Source: Burkholderia humptydooensis
Lineage (GTDB): Bacteria; Pseudomonadota; Gammaproteobacteria; Burkholderiales; Burkholderiaceae
Assembly: GCF_001513745.1 (NCBI RefSeq)
Contig: NZ_CP013382.1
Coordinates: forward strand, 744,001-808,000
Length of the DNA: 64,000 bases
Direction of reading: 5' to 3'
In this document: one piece after another, positions 55,648-64,000 of the stretch
How the letters are laid out: each line of letters opens with the position of its first letter
How positions within the stretch are numbered: the first letter of the stretch is position 1
Translations under genes and position numbers: made by a program
Notes under the pieces: model-generated
The model's input: the letters and a program-made list of their open reading frames with translations, nothing else
What the model was told of the DNA's origin: nothing
The model's database searches: none

Positions 55648-56568
55648 ATGGTGAGCTTGGATCGTTTCGACGTGTTTCGCGCAGTCGTGGAGGCCGGTTC
55701 GTTCACGGGCGCGGCGGACGTGCTGAACCAGGCGCGCGCGGCCGTGAGCTTCAACGTCAAGCAGCTCGAGGCCGAGCTCGGCGTGACGCTGCTCACGCGC
55801 ACGACGCGGCGCGTGGAGTTGACCGAAGCGGGCGAGCGTTTCTACGAGCGCTGCCTGCGCGTGCTCGCCGAAGCCGAAGAGGCGATCGACGATGCGCGCG
55901 GCGAGCACGGCGGGATGCAGGGCAGCTTGCGGGTCACGTCGACGGTCGAATACGCGCTGCGGGTCGTCGCGCCGGCGCTGCGCGAATTCACGAGCATGCA
56001 TCCGGCGCTGCGCGTGCGGCTCGAGACGCATACGTCGCAGGCGGACCTCGTGCGCGATCGATTCGACGTCGCGATCCGGCTCGGCCGCTTCGAGCAGTTC
56101 CAGGACTTGCCGTACCGGGGCGTGTGCATCGACACCTACGACGTGCGGCCGGTGGCTTCGCCCGCGCTGCTGGCCGAGCACGGCGCCGCGCGAATCGAAT
56201 CGCCGGACGCGCTCGCGCGCTTGCCGCAGCTCGGGCACAGCCGTCTGTCGCAGGTTGCGTCGTGGTTGCTGCACGATCGCGACGGGCGAGAGCACGTATA
56301 TCGGCCTGCGGCGAAGCCGCATCTGATTGCGGACAACGCATCGGTGCTGTGCGCGTTCGCGCGGCAGGGCAGCGGCGTCGCGCTGCTGCCCGAGTGGCTC
56401 GTGCGCGACGATCTGGACAACGGAACGTTGATCGACGCGCTGCCGGATTATCGGTTTCCGCAGCAGGGCGTCTATGCGCTGTATCCGTCGACGCGGCACG
56501 TGCCGCAGAAGGTTCGCGCGTGGGTCGATTTCATCAAGTGCTACGTGCGGCGGCGCACGGAGGGCTGA
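55648..56568 (+). CDS. LysR-family transcription regulator
   Basis: 306 residues. N-terminal winged helix (about 1-60): FDVFRAVVEAGSFTGAADVL, VSFNVKQLEAELGVTLLTRTTRRVELTEAG. The co-inducer domain follows, with AIRLGRFEQF and GSGVALLPEWLVRDDL typical of the CrgA-like subgroup. ATG 55648 is chosen because GAGGG at 55639-55643 precedes it; TTG 55630 is an alternative. It probably regulates the divergent DHA2 transporter operon. Confidence 0.92.
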   Translation: MVSLDRFDVFRAVVEAGSFTGAADVLNQARAAVSFNVKQLEAELGVTLLTRTTRRVELTEAGERFYERCLRVLAEAEEAIDDARGEHGGMQGSLRVTSTVEYALRVVAPALREFTSMHPALRVRLETHTSQADLVRDRFDVAIRLGRFEQFQDLPYRGVCIDTYDVRPVASPALLAEHGAARIESPDALARLPQLGHSRLSQVASWLLHDRDGREHVYRPAAKPHLIADNASVLCAFARQGSGVALLPEWLVRDDLDNGTLIDALPDYRFPQQGVYALYPSTRHVPQKVRAWVDFIKCYVRRRTEG

Positions 56569-56736
56569 TGCGGGGTTGGGCGTGCCGTCTCTGGCGACGA
56601 AGGGGGCGGCATGGCGTGAGCCGCGCAGCGGGCGTTGCTTCGGCGCGTTGTGAAAACCACCCGCGTCGTTCACAATGCCCGATAGCTCGAATCGAGCCTT
56701 CGATTCGACCGTGGGCTCGTCGATCCGGGAGGGCGC

Positions 56737-57068
56737 GTGCGTTTCGACATCACCGATCTGCGTCTGTTCGTCGCCGTCGTCGAGGCGGGCAGCATCACGC
56801 ACGGCGCGAGCCGGGCCAATCTGGCGCTCGGCTCCGCAAGCGGACGCATCAAGCAAGATGGAGGCGATGGCCGGCGTGCCGCTTCTCGTGCGCGAACGGC
56901 TCGGCGTGAAGCCGACGGAGGCGGGGCACACGCTCGATGCGATCTGCCGCCTCGTCGAAAACGGCGTCGGCGTATCGGTGGAGCCCGAGTCGGCCGCGCG
57001 GCGCTGCAAGCGAACGATGTCGATCAAGACGCTCGAGTTGCGCGACGACTGGGCGCGGCGCGATGGCG
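56737..57068 (+). pseudogene. LysR-family regulator, frameshifted and internally deleted
   Basis: It starts with a good LysR helix-turn-helix (MRFDITDLRLFVAVVEAGS at 56737). Near 56850 the frame changes, and the other frame gives MEAMAGVPLLVRERLGVKPTEAGHTL. It then jumps straight to a C-terminal-like end (CRLVENGVGVSVEPESAARR). About 150 residues between are missing. Both a frameshift and a deletion make it inactive. Confidence 0.85.
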
Positions 57069-57100
57069 ATACCCGTTCTTTCTTCAACAAGGAGGCGAGC

Positions 57101-57628
57101 ATGAGCACGACGATTTCCGCGTATCGACAGATCGGCGACAAGCGGTTTCGCGAGATATCCGGCCTGTATTTCGAGGATTTCGAGCCGGGCAACGTCTATG
57201 AGCACCGGCCGGGCCGCACGATCACGGACGTCGACAACATCTGGATGACGCTCCTGACGATGAATACGCAGCAGGTGCATTTCGATGCCGAATACGCGGC
57301 GAAGACCGAATGGAAGAAGCTGCTCGTCGACAGCACGTTCACGCTCGCGCTGCTGACCGGCATGAGCGTGCGCACGGTCAGCGCGAAGGTGGTGGCGAAT
57401 CTCGGCTGGGACAAGGTGAGGGCGAGCGCGCCGGTGTTCGCGGGCGACACGCTGTACGCGGAATCGACGGTGCTGTCGCGCCGCGAATCGAAGAGCCGGC
57501 CGACGCAGGGGATCGTGACCGTCGAGACGAAGGGCGTCAACCAGCACGGTGTCGTCGTGATGTCGTTCGAGCGCACGATGCTGATCTACAAGCGCGGTCA
57601 TTCGCCGGAAGCCGACGCCAACTACTGA
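57101..57628 (+). CDS. MaoC-family dehydratase
   Basis: 175 residues with a hotdog-fold MaoC-type domain. The sequence includes FREISGLYFEDFEPGNVYEH at the start, NTQQVHFDAEYAAKTEW (hydratase motif with conserved H and D), GWDKVRASAPVFAGDTLYAES, and GVVVMSFERTMLIYKRG. Members hydrate enoyl-CoA or related acyl-CoA esters (for example mesaconyl-CoA). GGAGG at 57091-57095 precedes ATG 57101. The CoA-transferase-like scrap downstream suggests this was once an acyl-CoA catabolic operon controlled by the dead LysR gene. Confidence 0.88.
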   Translation: MSTTISAYRQIGDKRFREISGLYFEDFEPGNVYEHRPGRTITDVDNIWMTLLTMNTQQVHFDAEYAAKTEWKKLLVDSTFTLALLTGMSVRTVSAKVVANLGWDKVRASAPVFAGDTLYAESTVLSRRESKSRPTQGIVTVETKGVNQHGVVVMSFERTMLIYKRGHSPEADANY

Positions 57629-57660
57629 ACGGCGAAAACTGAACGCCGGGGAGGTTCGGG

Positions 57661-57929
57661 ATGCTGAAGAAAGTCTATGCGGGCAAGCTGACGTCGCCGG
57701 AGCGGGCGGTGTCGGAAGTGCGCAGCGGCTCGGCGATGCATTCGACGTGCCGGGCATGCTGCGCGAGGCGCCGCACGCGGAGCAACCGGGGCGGCGCATC
57801 ACGGAGGCGCTCGCGGCGCACGGCGCGCCGACGCTCTTCTGCATTCCGGGCGCCGGCGCGAGCGTGACGACGCGCAACCCGCTTGTCGATCGAGCGATCG
57901 GGATGCCGATCGCGTGCCCGCCGGCATGA
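57661..57929 (+). pseudogene. CoA-transferase and thioesterase-like gene scraps
   Basis: The first part (57661-57745, MLKKVYAGKLTSPERAVSEVRSG) resembles the N-terminus of acetyl-CoA hydrolase/transferase family proteins. After about 28 residues the frame turns into unrelated sequence. A second frame (57747-57929) reads ALAAHGAPTLFCIPGAGASV, like the start of an NRPS/PKS-type thioesterase, then ends. Both are short remnants joined by deletion, with low certainty for the second. Confidence 0.5.
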
Positions 57930-57938
57930 TTCGCCGGA

Positions 57939-58829
57939 TCAGCGAACGGATGTGACACTGGTCGCCCCCGAAGCTCCCGAAGCGCGGCCCCCTCGATCCG
58001 TCTTCCCGTCGCCCCCCGGCCGCTGCGCGAGCCGCCGGACCTGCTGCGCCAGCTCCGCAAGCGAAATCTGCCCGCGCATCTCGGTCACGAAATTCCCCGC
58101 CAGCACCGCGACGATCAGCACTGCGATCGCGCCCTTGAGCGGCTGGCCGACCGACATCAGATCGAGCTTCTGCGCCGACCGCGCGACGAACGCGAGGCCC
58201 AGGTCGACGAGCACCAGCATCGCCATCATCGGCGTCGCGATCCGCGCGATCATGTTCATCAGCATGTCGATCCGCGCCTGCGCGAACGCTTCGAGCAGCG
58301 GCGCGGGAACCGGATCGAACGACCCGAGCGGCCACCATGCATACGATTCGACCAGCGCGCCGAGCAGGAACGTCATGCCGCCCAGCAGCCAGAACGACGC
58401 GATCGTCAGTTGCCCGAACAGCGTCGCCATCAGCGATGTCTGCGTGCCCGAGCTCGGGTTCTGCATCTGCACGTTGTTGAAGCCGGCAACGTCGTCGACA
58501 TACGTGCCGATCGCCTCGGCGGCCCAGAACACCGTCGACGCGGCGATGCCGAGCACGAGCCCGATCACGGCCTCCTTCAAGCAGGCGATCACGAGAAACG
58601 CGCCGTGAAGCTGCGGAATCAGCGCCTGCTGCCCGCACGCGATGAACAGGCACCACACCGCCGCCGCGCCGCTGCGCATCGGGCCTTTCATCACGGTGTC
58701 GGCGGTCGCGGGCAGGATCGACATGATCACGAGCAGCCGCTCGCTCGACAGCGCGAGCAGCACGATGAAGCCGATGAGTTCGTCGCCCAGGTGCAGCAGC
58801 GCAAAGATGTCGCTGGTGTTCATCCGCAT
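57939..58829 (-). CDS. sctT: Type III secretion export apparatus protein SctT (HrcT)
   Basis: 296 residues. Multi-span membrane protein of the SctT/FliR family, with LHGAFLVIACLKEAVIGLVLG, AIGTYVDDVAGFNN, LVLVDLGLAFVARSAQKLDLMSV and a charged C-terminal tail (about 260-296). It is complete, unlike the truncated island copy at 19 kb. ATG 58829 or 58823 are both possible. It is the last gene of the visible Hrp-type operon, overlapping hrpB7 by 10 or 4 bases. Confidence 0.92.
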   Translation of the reverse strand: MRMNTSDIFALLHLGDELIGFIVLLALSSERLLVIMSILPATADTVMKGPMRSGAAAVWCLFIACGQQALIPQLHGAFLVIACLKEAVIGLVLGIAASTVFWAAEAIGTYVDDVAGFNNVQMQNPSSGTQTSLMATLFGQLTIASFWLLGGMTFLLGALVESYAWWPLGSFDPVPAPLLEAFAQARIDMLMNMIARIATPMMAMLVLVDLGLAFVARSAQKLDLMSVGQPLKGAIAVLIVAVLAGNFVTEMRGQISLAELAQQVRRLAQRPGGDGKTDRGGRASGASGATSVTSVR

Positions 58830-59335
58830 GCCTCGTCCGATGCCCGCGCGGCCGCGAGCCGGCGTGCGAGCACGCCTTCTTCGATGTCCTCGTCCTGCGT
58901 GTCCTCGGCGGCCGCCTCGGCCGTGCGCGCGAGCTGCTTGATCCGCTCGCGCACGACGTCGATCTGCGCGTCGTTGCGCGCGATCCGGCGCGCGGTCGCG
59001 GCGAGCTGGTCGAGCTTCGCCTGCAGCGCCGCGCGCAGCCCCGCGCATTGCGCGCTCGCGAGCGCGTGCTCGTCGAGCAGTGCATCGCGATAGCGGCGGC
59101 ACGCCGCGTAATCGCCGACCGCGAACGGCGCGTGGCCGGCCGCCATCGCGTCCACGCGCGCCGCATAGCGATTCGCCGCATCGAGCTTCGCGTGCGCGTG
59201 CGCTTCGCCCTGCGCGAGTTCGGCCGCCGCCGCGTCGCGTTCGGCGCGCAGCGCGGCCTGCTCCGCGCGCAGCCTCGCGCCGCGCTGCTCGCGCCGCGCG
59301 AGGAGCGTCTCGAAGGCGCGCTGCCTGCGGCGCAT
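58820..59335 (-). CDS. hrpB7: HrpB7-type stalk protein (SctO)
   Basis: 171 residues, rich in Ala/Arg/Glu with long predicted coiled-coil helices (AFETLLARREQRGARLRAEQAA and RRIARNDAQIDVVRERIKQL). Position between sctN and sctT is that of HrpB7, the SctO/FliJ-like stalk, in the Ralstonia and Xanthomonas hrp operons. Sequence identity in this family is low, so the call relies on order and coiled-coil character. ATG 59335 overlaps the sctN stop. Confidence 0.8.
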   Translation of the reverse strand: MRRRQRAFETLLARREQRGARLRAEQAALRAERDAAAAELAQGEAHAHAKLDAANRYAARVDAMAAGHAPFAVGDYAACRRYRDALLDEHALASAQCAGLRAALQAKLDQLAATARRIARNDAQIDVVRERIKQLARTAEAAAEDTQDEDIEEGVLARRLAAARASDEACG

Positions 59336-60663
59336 CACTGGACGAGCGCGTGCAGCGCGGCGAGCGTCGCGTCGGGCGGCGAGTACTCGTCGGTGCGCTG
59401 GTTGAGGAACGTGCGAATCCGGTCGATCTTCGCGACCGCCTCGTCGGCCGCCGGATCGCTGCCCGCCTGGTATTCGCCGAGCTGCAGCAGCGTCTCGATC
59501 TCTCGGTGCTTCGCGAGCAACTGGCGCAGCCGGCCCGCCGCGCCGACGTGCTCGCGCGTCGCGACCTGCGGCATGATCCGCGACAGGCTGCCGAGCACGT
59601 CGATCGCCGGATACTGGTTGCGCGCGGCGATCTCGCGCGACAGGATGATGTGGCCGTCGAGAATGCCGCGCACTTCCTCGGCGATCGGGTCGCTGCCGGA
59701 ATCGTCCTCGGCGAGCACCGTGTAGAGCGCGGTGATCGAACCGTGCTCGCCCATCCCGGTGCGCTCGAGCAGGCGCGGCAGCTCGGCGAACACGGAAGGC
59801 GGGAAGCCGCGCCGCGCGGGCGGCTCGCCGGCCGCGAGGCCGATCTCGCGGCCGGCGCGCGCGAAGCGCGTGAGCGAATCCATCATCAGCAGCACGCGCT
59901 TGCCCTGGTCGCGGAAATACTCGGCGATCGCGGTGGCCGCATACGCGGCCTTCGCGCGCTCGATCGACGAGCGGTCGGACGTCGCGCACACGACGACCGA
60001 GCGCGCCATGCCGTCCTCGCCCATGATCAGCTCGACGAACTCGCGCACTTCGCGGCCGCGCTCGCCGATCAGCGCGATCACGTTGACGTCGCACGACGCG
60101 CCGCGCGCGAACATGCCGAGCAGCGTGCTCTTGCCGACGCCCGCGGGCGCGAAGATCCCCATGCGCTGGCCTTCGCCGAGCGTGATCAGGCCGTCGACGA
60201 TGCGCACGCCGGTGGCGAGCGGCGCGTCGACCATCCGCCGCGACATCGGGTTCGGCGGCGGCGCGATCACGGGACGCAGCGCGTCGTAGTCGAGCTCGCC
60301 GCGCCCGTCGATCGGCTCGCCGAAACTGTCGATCACGCGCCCGAGGATGCCGTGGCCGACCTTCACCGACAGCGGCCGCCGCAGGCCGATCACGCGCGTG
60401 CCGCGATTGATCTCGCCGAGCGTGCCGAACGGCGACAGCAGCGCGACGTTGCGGGTGAAGCCGACGACTTCCGCATGCTGGATCAGCGCGCCCGACGCGC
60501 TGCGCAGCTCGCACAGCTCGCCCAACGTCGCTTCGAGGCCGACCACGCGCATGAGCGTGCCGATCACTTCGAGCACCTTGCCCGTCATGTCGACGGCGGG
60601 CTCGATCGCGAGCCGCGCGGCCATCGCGTCGGCGACGCGGGACAGATCGGTCAACGCATTCAT
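59335..60663 (-). CDS. sctN: Type III secretion ATPase SctN (HrcN)
   Basis: 442 residues. Walker A PAGVGKST with K178, [48 protein letters not shown]: all features of a full-length T3SS ATPase. ATG 60663 overlaps the sctL stop, and the stop overlaps hrpB7, indicating tight coupling. It is the second SctN in the window and differs from the island copy by many residues throughout. Confidence 0.95.
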   Translation of the reverse strand: MNALTDLSRVADAMAARLAIEPAVDMTGKVLEVIGTLMRVVGLEATLGELCELRSASGALIQHAEVVGFTRNVALLSPFGTLGEINRGTRVIGLRRPLSVKVGHGILGRVIDSFGEPIDGRGELDYDALRPVIAPPPNPMSRRMVDAPLATGVRIVDGLITLGEGQRMGIFAPAGVGKSTLLGMFARGASCDVNVIALIGERGREVREFVELIMGEDGMARSVVVCATSDRSSIERAKAAYAATAIAEYFRDQGKRVLLMMDSLTRFARAGREIGLAAGEPPARRGFPPSVFAELPRLLERTGMGEHGSITALYTVLAEDDSGSDPIAEEVRGILDGHIILSREIAARNQYPAIDVLGSLSRIMPQVATREHVGAAGRLRQLLAKHREIETLLQLGEYQAGSDPAADEAVAKIDRIRTFLNQRTDEYSPPDATLAALHALVQ

Positions 60664-61376
60664 GGGCGGCCCGCGTCGTCGAGCGCGCGGGCGAGCGCCG
60701 CGCGGATCGCGTTCAGTTGCGTGTCGAGGCTCGCGTCGACGGTGCCGAAATCGGATTCGCACACGCAGGTGCCGCGCGCGACGCGCGGCTCGACGACGAC
60801 GTCGACGGGCGCGTTGCGGCCCTGCCGGCGCCATGCGTCGGCCAGCAGCCCGAACTGCTCGCGCGCGGCGTCGTAGTCGGCGTCGCACACGCGCACCGTC
60901 AGATAGCTCGCGCCGGCGACGACGCGCTCGACGGTCTCCGCCGCGCGCGCGAAGAGGCCGCGCGCGTCCTCCGCGCGCACCATCTGCTGGACGGCCGCGG
61001 CGACGAGCTCCGCGAGCCGCTCGCGCATCCGGTCGCGCACGCGCCGCTCCTGCTCGAACGAATCGGCCGCCTGCGCGTGCCAGTCGGCGATCGCCTGCGC
61101 GCGGCCCGAATCGTAGCCGCGCGCGTATGCGCTGTCGTGCTCGCGCCGCGCGGCGTCGACGAGCGCGGCGGCCTGCGCGCGCGCGTCGGCGGCGATCCGT
61201 TCGGCTTCGTCGCGTGCCGCGCGCAGCACGGCGTCGCGTTCCGCCGCGAGCGCGTCGAGCGCGGCGTCGAGCGCCTGAACCGTTTCGAACGCGTCTCGGC
61301 GCAGCACGCCGTGCGGCGCCGCGATGCAGAGATCGTCGGCGAGCGCAATCCCGCGGTTCTTCAGCCAAAAAGCCAT
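60660..61376 (-). CDS. sctL: ATPase-regulating stator SctL (HrpB5-type)
   Basis: 238 residues. A long Ala/Arg/Glu-rich helical N-terminal half (about 30-110, [25 protein letters not shown]) precedes a globular C-terminal part ending [16 protein letters not shown]. This is the FliH/SctL plan. SctL binds SctN and the C-ring. ATG 61376 is preferred to GTG 61382. It overlaps hrpB4 by 16 bases. Confidence 0.88.
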   Translation of the reverse strand: MAFWLKNRGIALADDLCIAAPHGVLRRDAFETVQALDAALDALAAERDAVLRAARDEAERIAADARAQAAALVDAARREHDSAYARGYDSGRAQAIADWHAQAADSFEQERRVRDRMRERLAELVAAAVQQMVRAEDARGLFARAAETVERVVAGASYLTVRVCDADYDAAREQFGLLADAWRRQGRNAPVDVVVEPRVARGTCVCESDFGTVDASLDTQLNAIRAALARALDDAGRP

Positions 61377-62053
61377 GACCACTCCGGAAACAGCGACGGC
61401 AGGTGCGCGAGCAGCATCGCGCCGTCCGCGTCAGCCGCCGCGCGTTCGATCCACGGCGCGCGCGCGGCGTCGCGCGGCAGCGCGAGGCGCACGATGCGCA
61501 TCGGCCCCGCCGGCGACCAGGCCCGGTCGCGCTCGAACAGGCACCAGCCTTCCCAGGCGAGGTCGTCGCCGGACAGCCGTGCGAGCGGCGCGGCCGGCTC
61601 GCGGCGATCGAGATCGCGCGCGCGCGGCGCGTCGGGCAGCGCGGCGAGCGCGCGGCAGCCGCCCGCGCCGACCCAGCCTGCAAGCCGCTCGCGGCTCGCG
61701 CGGCCGATCCAGTGGCGCAGCTCGGCGCGCCGGAACAGCAGCGCGCGCACGCGCATGAGCCGCAGCGCATCGGCCACAGGCAGCGCGGCGAGCCGGTCCG
61801 CGGGCGCGTCGAAGCCGTCGAGCGCCGGCGACGGGCCCGCGAGCGTGCGCAACAGCAGCCGCGAGCACGCGGCGCGCAGCGCGGGCGCGCGCTCATGCAT
61901 TGTCGCGACGAGCGGCGCGAGCGCGCCGTGCCAGCTCGCGTGGACCCAGTCCGCCGCGCGTCGCGCGTTCGCATCGTAGCCGGCGAGCCACGCGGCCCGC
62001 GTCGAGACGCTCGCGACGCTCGCGACGCTCGCGGCCGGCGCGCCGCCGCTCAT
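61361..62053 (-). CDS. hrpB4: HrpB4-type sorting-platform protein (SctK)
   Basis: 230 residues, Ala/Arg-rich, no membrane segment. It lies between sctJ and sctL, the HrpB4 position, whose product is considered the SctK/PscK equivalent of the cytoplasmic sorting platform. Sequence motifs such as [34 protein letters not shown] are consistent but the family is poorly conserved. A 9-bp in-frame repeat codes for VAS repeats near the N-terminus (62006-62032). Stop overlaps the sctL start. Confidence 0.75.
   Translation of the reverse strand: MSGGAPAASVASVASVSTRAAWLAGYDANARRAADWVHASWHGALAPLVATMHERAPALRAACSRLLLRTLAGPSPALDGFDAPADRLAALPVADALRLMRVRALLFRRAELRHWIGRASRERLAGWVGAGGCRALAALPDAPRARDLDRREPAAPLARLSGDDLAWEGWCLFERDRAWSPAGPMRIVRLALPRDAARAPWIERAAADADGAMLLAHLPSLFPEWSWLFG
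62006..62032. repeat. 9-bp in-frame tandem repeat in hrpB4
   Basis: GACGCTCGC is repeated three times on the plus strand, giving a Ser-Val-Ala type repeat in the minus-strand protein near residues 8-16. Copy changes would lengthen or shorten the protein by three residues without breaking the frame. Confidence 0.8.
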
Positions 62054-62889
62054 CGCGCGCCGGCCTGCCGAGGCGCGGCCGCGGCCTTCGCGCCGCCGCC
62101 GCGCAGCCGCGCGGCGAGGCCGCCCACACCCGAGCCGCCGCCCTTGCGCGCGCGCCACCACAGTGCGCCGCCCGCGGCCGCGAGCGCGACGCCTACGAGG
62201 ATGGCGACGAGCACGCCGGCGAGCGTCGCGCCGCCGGATTTCTGCGCGGGCGGCTGCGCGGCCGACACGAGATCGACCGGGTCGGCCGCGACCGACGTGA
62301 CGCTCACTTCGTCGTACGTCAGCCCTTCGACGCTATGGACGACGAGGTTCTTGATCTGCGGCGTGAGCGTCGCGAGATTCGCGTTCGGCCGGTACTTGAT
62401 GAACACCGACGCCGACGAAGGCTTCGCGACCTGCGCGAGCGGATCGTTGTTCGGCAGCACGATGTGCACGCGCGCGACGACGACGCCGTCGATCTTCGAC
62501 AGCGTATCCGACAGCTCCTGCGACACGCCGTAGATGAACCGCACGCGCTCCTCGGTCGGCGTCGACACGAGGCCGTCCTTCTTGAAGAGCGCGCCGAGAT
62601 CGTCGTAGCGTGCCGCGGGCAGCCCGCGCGCGCGCAGCACTTCCATCGCCTTGACGATCTGCTTGTCGTCGACGGCGAGCGTCCACGTCTTGCCGCCGTC
62701 GGGCGTCTTCTTCTGCGCGTCGACGCCGTTTTGCAGCAGCGCGGCCATCATTTCGTTGCAGTCGCGCTCGGCGAGGCCGCCGTACAGCTCCTGCCGGCAG
62801 CCGGCGGCGAGCGCCATGCACGCGACGAGCGCGGCGAGCCGGGCCCTGCGGCCGGCGGCCGCGGAGATCGGGAGACGGAGTGTGTTCAT
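62050..62889 (-). CDS. sctJ: Type III secretion inner-ring lipoprotein SctJ (HrcJ)
   Basis: 279 residues. An N-terminal signal with lipobox LAAGC (lipid-modified cysteine about residue 31) is followed by the SctJ ring domains: [48 protein letters not shown] and [13 protein letters not shown]-terminal membrane segment lies at about 225-245 with a basic tail. It forms the inner-membrane ring with SctD. ATG 62889 is chosen; GTG 62895 is possible. It overlaps hrpB4 by four bases. Confidence 0.93.
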   Translation of the reverse strand: MNTLRLPISAAAGRRARLAALVACMALAAGCRQELYGGLAERDCNEMMAALLQNGVDAQKKTPDGGKTWTLAVDDKQIVKAMEVLRARGLPAARYDDLGALFKKDGLVSTPTEERVRFIYGVSQELSDTLSKIDGVVVARVHIVLPNNDPLAQVAKPSSASVFIKYRPNANLATLTPQIKNLVVHSVEGLTYDEVSVTSVAADPVDLVSAAQPPAQKSGGATLAGVLVAILVGVALAAAGGALWWRARKGGGSGVGGLAARLRGGGAKAAAAPRQAGAR

Positions 62890-62891
62890 GA

Positions 62892-63308
62892 TCACTGGTT
62901 CTTCATCAGCGAGCCGATCGCGTCCTTCGTCGACGTGACGACGCTCATCTTCGCCTGCAGGTCGATCTGCATCGCGGTCGCCTCGGCCGACACCTGGATC
63001 GACGCCGCGACCATCTCGCTCATCGACATCTCGTTCGCGTGCCGGCTCAGATAGGCGGTGTTCTCGAGCACCTGCTTGAGCGCGGCGTCCGACGTCTCGA
63101 CGAGTTTCGACACCGCGCTCGTTTCGTGCGCCTGCGCGACGGGCGGCGTCGGCGTCGCGTTCGACATCAGCGCCTGGAAGCGGCCGGCGACGTCGGCAGG
63201 TACTTCCGGCGGGACGTTAGGCATCGACGCGGCCGGCGCGGCGGCCGCGTCCGAGAACGCGACGTCGAGCGCGCGGGTCAGATCCACCGGGGAAAGCGGG
63301 GCGTTCAT
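62892..63308 (-). CDS. hrpB2: HrpB2, type III inner-rod/early substrate (SctI)
   Basis: 138 residues. An N-terminal variable half is followed by the conserved C-terminal helix [30 protein letters not shown] with a final GSLMKNQ, the pattern of SctI/HrpB2 proteins secreted early and polymerised as the inner rod. GGAG lies upstream of ATG 63308. It precedes sctJ by two bases and follows hrpB1 by 13. Confidence 0.9.
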   Translation of the reverse strand: MNAPLSPVDLTRALDVAFSDAAAAPAASMPNVPPEVPADVAGRFQALMSNATPTPPVAQAHETSAVSKLVETSDAALKQVLENTAYLSRHANEMSMSEMVAASIQVSAEATAMQIDLQAKMSVVTSTKDAIGSLMKNQ

Positions 63309-63321
63309 GCGGATCTCCTCG

Positions 63322-63897
63322 TCAAAGACGCAGATATTGCTGGTGCGAGAACGCGGCCTGCGCATCGAAGCCGCTCGACGGATTCGCGGGCGGCGCATCG
63401 GCCGCGTCGCCGCTCGGGTTCGCGTTCGCGACCGATTCGGGCAGCTCCCATACGCCCGTGCGTTGCGCGTGCTCCTTCGCGAGCATCACGTCGTGCTGCC
63501 GCTCGAGCGCCTTGACGAGCGCGATCGCCTGCGCGGGGCCGCCCGCCGCCAGCACGTCGTCGGCGGCGATTCGCCATTGCGGATCGCGCTTCAGTTGCAG
63601 CGCGAACGCGAGCAGCGCCTTGCCGTAGATCGCGTTCGTCGGGCCGTTCGCGACCGCCGCGAACACGCGCACCGCGTCGTCGAAGTGGCCGAGCGCGACG
63701 TGCAGCATGCCGTCGAACATGTCGGCGGCGGGCAGTTGCGGCGCGAGCACGCGCAGCGCGTCGATCAGCAGGCCGATGTCGTAGGGATCGGCGGCCGGAC
63801 CGCCGAGCGCGCCGCCGAGCGAGAGGCTCGCCGCGTCGATCAATACGTTCAACGCTGCCTGGCTGCATCGCAGATAGGTCGGCCGGGATTCGTCCAT
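63322..63897 (-). CDS. hrpB1: HrpB1-family T3SS periplasmic or chaperone-like protein
   Basis: 191 residues. The TPR-like helical protein (YDIGLLIDALRVLAPQLPAADMFDGMLHVALGHFDDAVRVF, DDVLAAGGPAQAIALVKALERQHD) matches the HrpB1/HrpK family found as first gene of the hrp unit in Ralstonia and Xanthomonas. HrpB1 is needed for T3SS in those plants pathogens, probably in the periplasm. ATG 63897 starts the operon; upstream DNA to the window edge contains no other gene. Confidence 0.88.
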   Translation of the reverse strand: MDESRPTYLRCSQAALNVLIDAASLSLGGALGGPAADPYDIGLLIDALRVLAPQLPAADMFDGMLHVALGHFDDAVRVFAAVANGPTNAIYGKALLAFALQLKRDPQWRIAADDVLAAGGPAQAIALVKALERQHDVMLAKEHAQRTGVWELPESVANANPSGDAADAPPANPSSGFDAQAAFSHQQYLRL

Positions 63898-64000
63898 GGT
63901 GTGCGCTCCGTGTCGCCGCGCGAGCGGCGCATGTCGTTGAGGAAAAGGCGTATGGGGCGCAAGGTAGCAGCGCGCCGCCGCCGCCCGGCCGCCGATGCGA
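63898..64000. other. Upstream region of the Hrp operon at the window edge
   Basis: The 103 bases before hrpB1 should contain its promoter. I do not find a TTCG-N16-TTCG hrpII-type box in this short stretch. Confidence 0.3.

Noticed and set aside
59335..61974. 879-codon minus frame running across sctN, sctL and hrpB4
   Set aside because: The long frame is only sctN in its last 443 codons; the upstream part is another frame of sctL and hrpB4.

Overview
The window is high-GC DNA with Burkholderia-type gene content and looks like a replicon of the Burkholderia pseudomallei group (pseudomallei, mallei, thailandensis and relatives). The assignment rests on gene families: a selenocysteine formate dehydrogenase locus, a Ralstonia-type Hrp secretion locus, a DUF1842-like protein and IS5/IS256-type elements. 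Species cannot be fixed by reading. Many genes are truncated, frameshifted or interrupted by insertion sequences, so the region is actively decaying.

Layout. 0-6 kb: two flavin (LLM-type) monooxygenases, a fused ABC permease/ATPase and a Tat-type binding protein, probably an uptake and oxidation unit for a sulfur- or nitrogen-containing organic compound, then a YdcF-family protein. 6.3-15.6 kb: a self-contained selenocysteine locus. fdnG has an in-frame UGA with a SECIS hairpin, followed by fdxH, fdnI, fdhE, selA, selB and the tRNA-Sec gene selC. It encodes formate dehydrogenase-N and, apart from selD, the factors needed to decode its UGA.

15.7-39.1 kb: an accessory island directly downstream of selC. 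It opens with a dead tyrosine recombinase, followed by a large repeat-containing, effector-like protein fused into a 5'-truncated sctT. Next come a C-terminally truncated sctU, intact sctV and sctN, sctO, an I78-like lipoprotein, a candidate effector with a ParB-like domain, a three-gene signalling cassette (LuxR-type regulator, OmpR-type regulator, CHASE2 kinase), a halovibrin-like secreted protein, Ig-like repeat gene pieces, two complete IS5-family elements, an IS256 remnant and a small secreted protein. It ends next to a selC-like segment at 39.02-39.08 kb that may be the decayed right attachment site. I read this as a degraded type III secretion (T3SS) island in selC, the same kind of site used by the E. 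coli LEE.

39.1-57.9 kb: mixed chromosomal genes. These are an amidase, a DUF1842-like protein, a GH3 glucosidase, MFS transporters, an IclR regulator next to a self-sufficient CYP116B-type P450, a broken aromatic-acid transporter, a patatin-like phospholipase, a response regulator with an altered HD-GYP domain, a kinase fragment, an NTF2-like protein with a DHA2 transporter and divergent LysR gene, a dead LysR gene, a MaoC-like dehydratase and CoA-transferase/thioesterase scraps.

57.9-64 kb: a second, apparently intact T3SS operon on the minus strand, in the Ralstonia Hrp order hrpB1-hrpB2-sctJ-hrpB4-sctL-sctN-hrpB7-sctT, with short overlaps between most genes. The two T3SS loci differ in gene order and state of repair. 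The island one appears non-functional alone, while the one at the right edge looks intact as far as it is visible.
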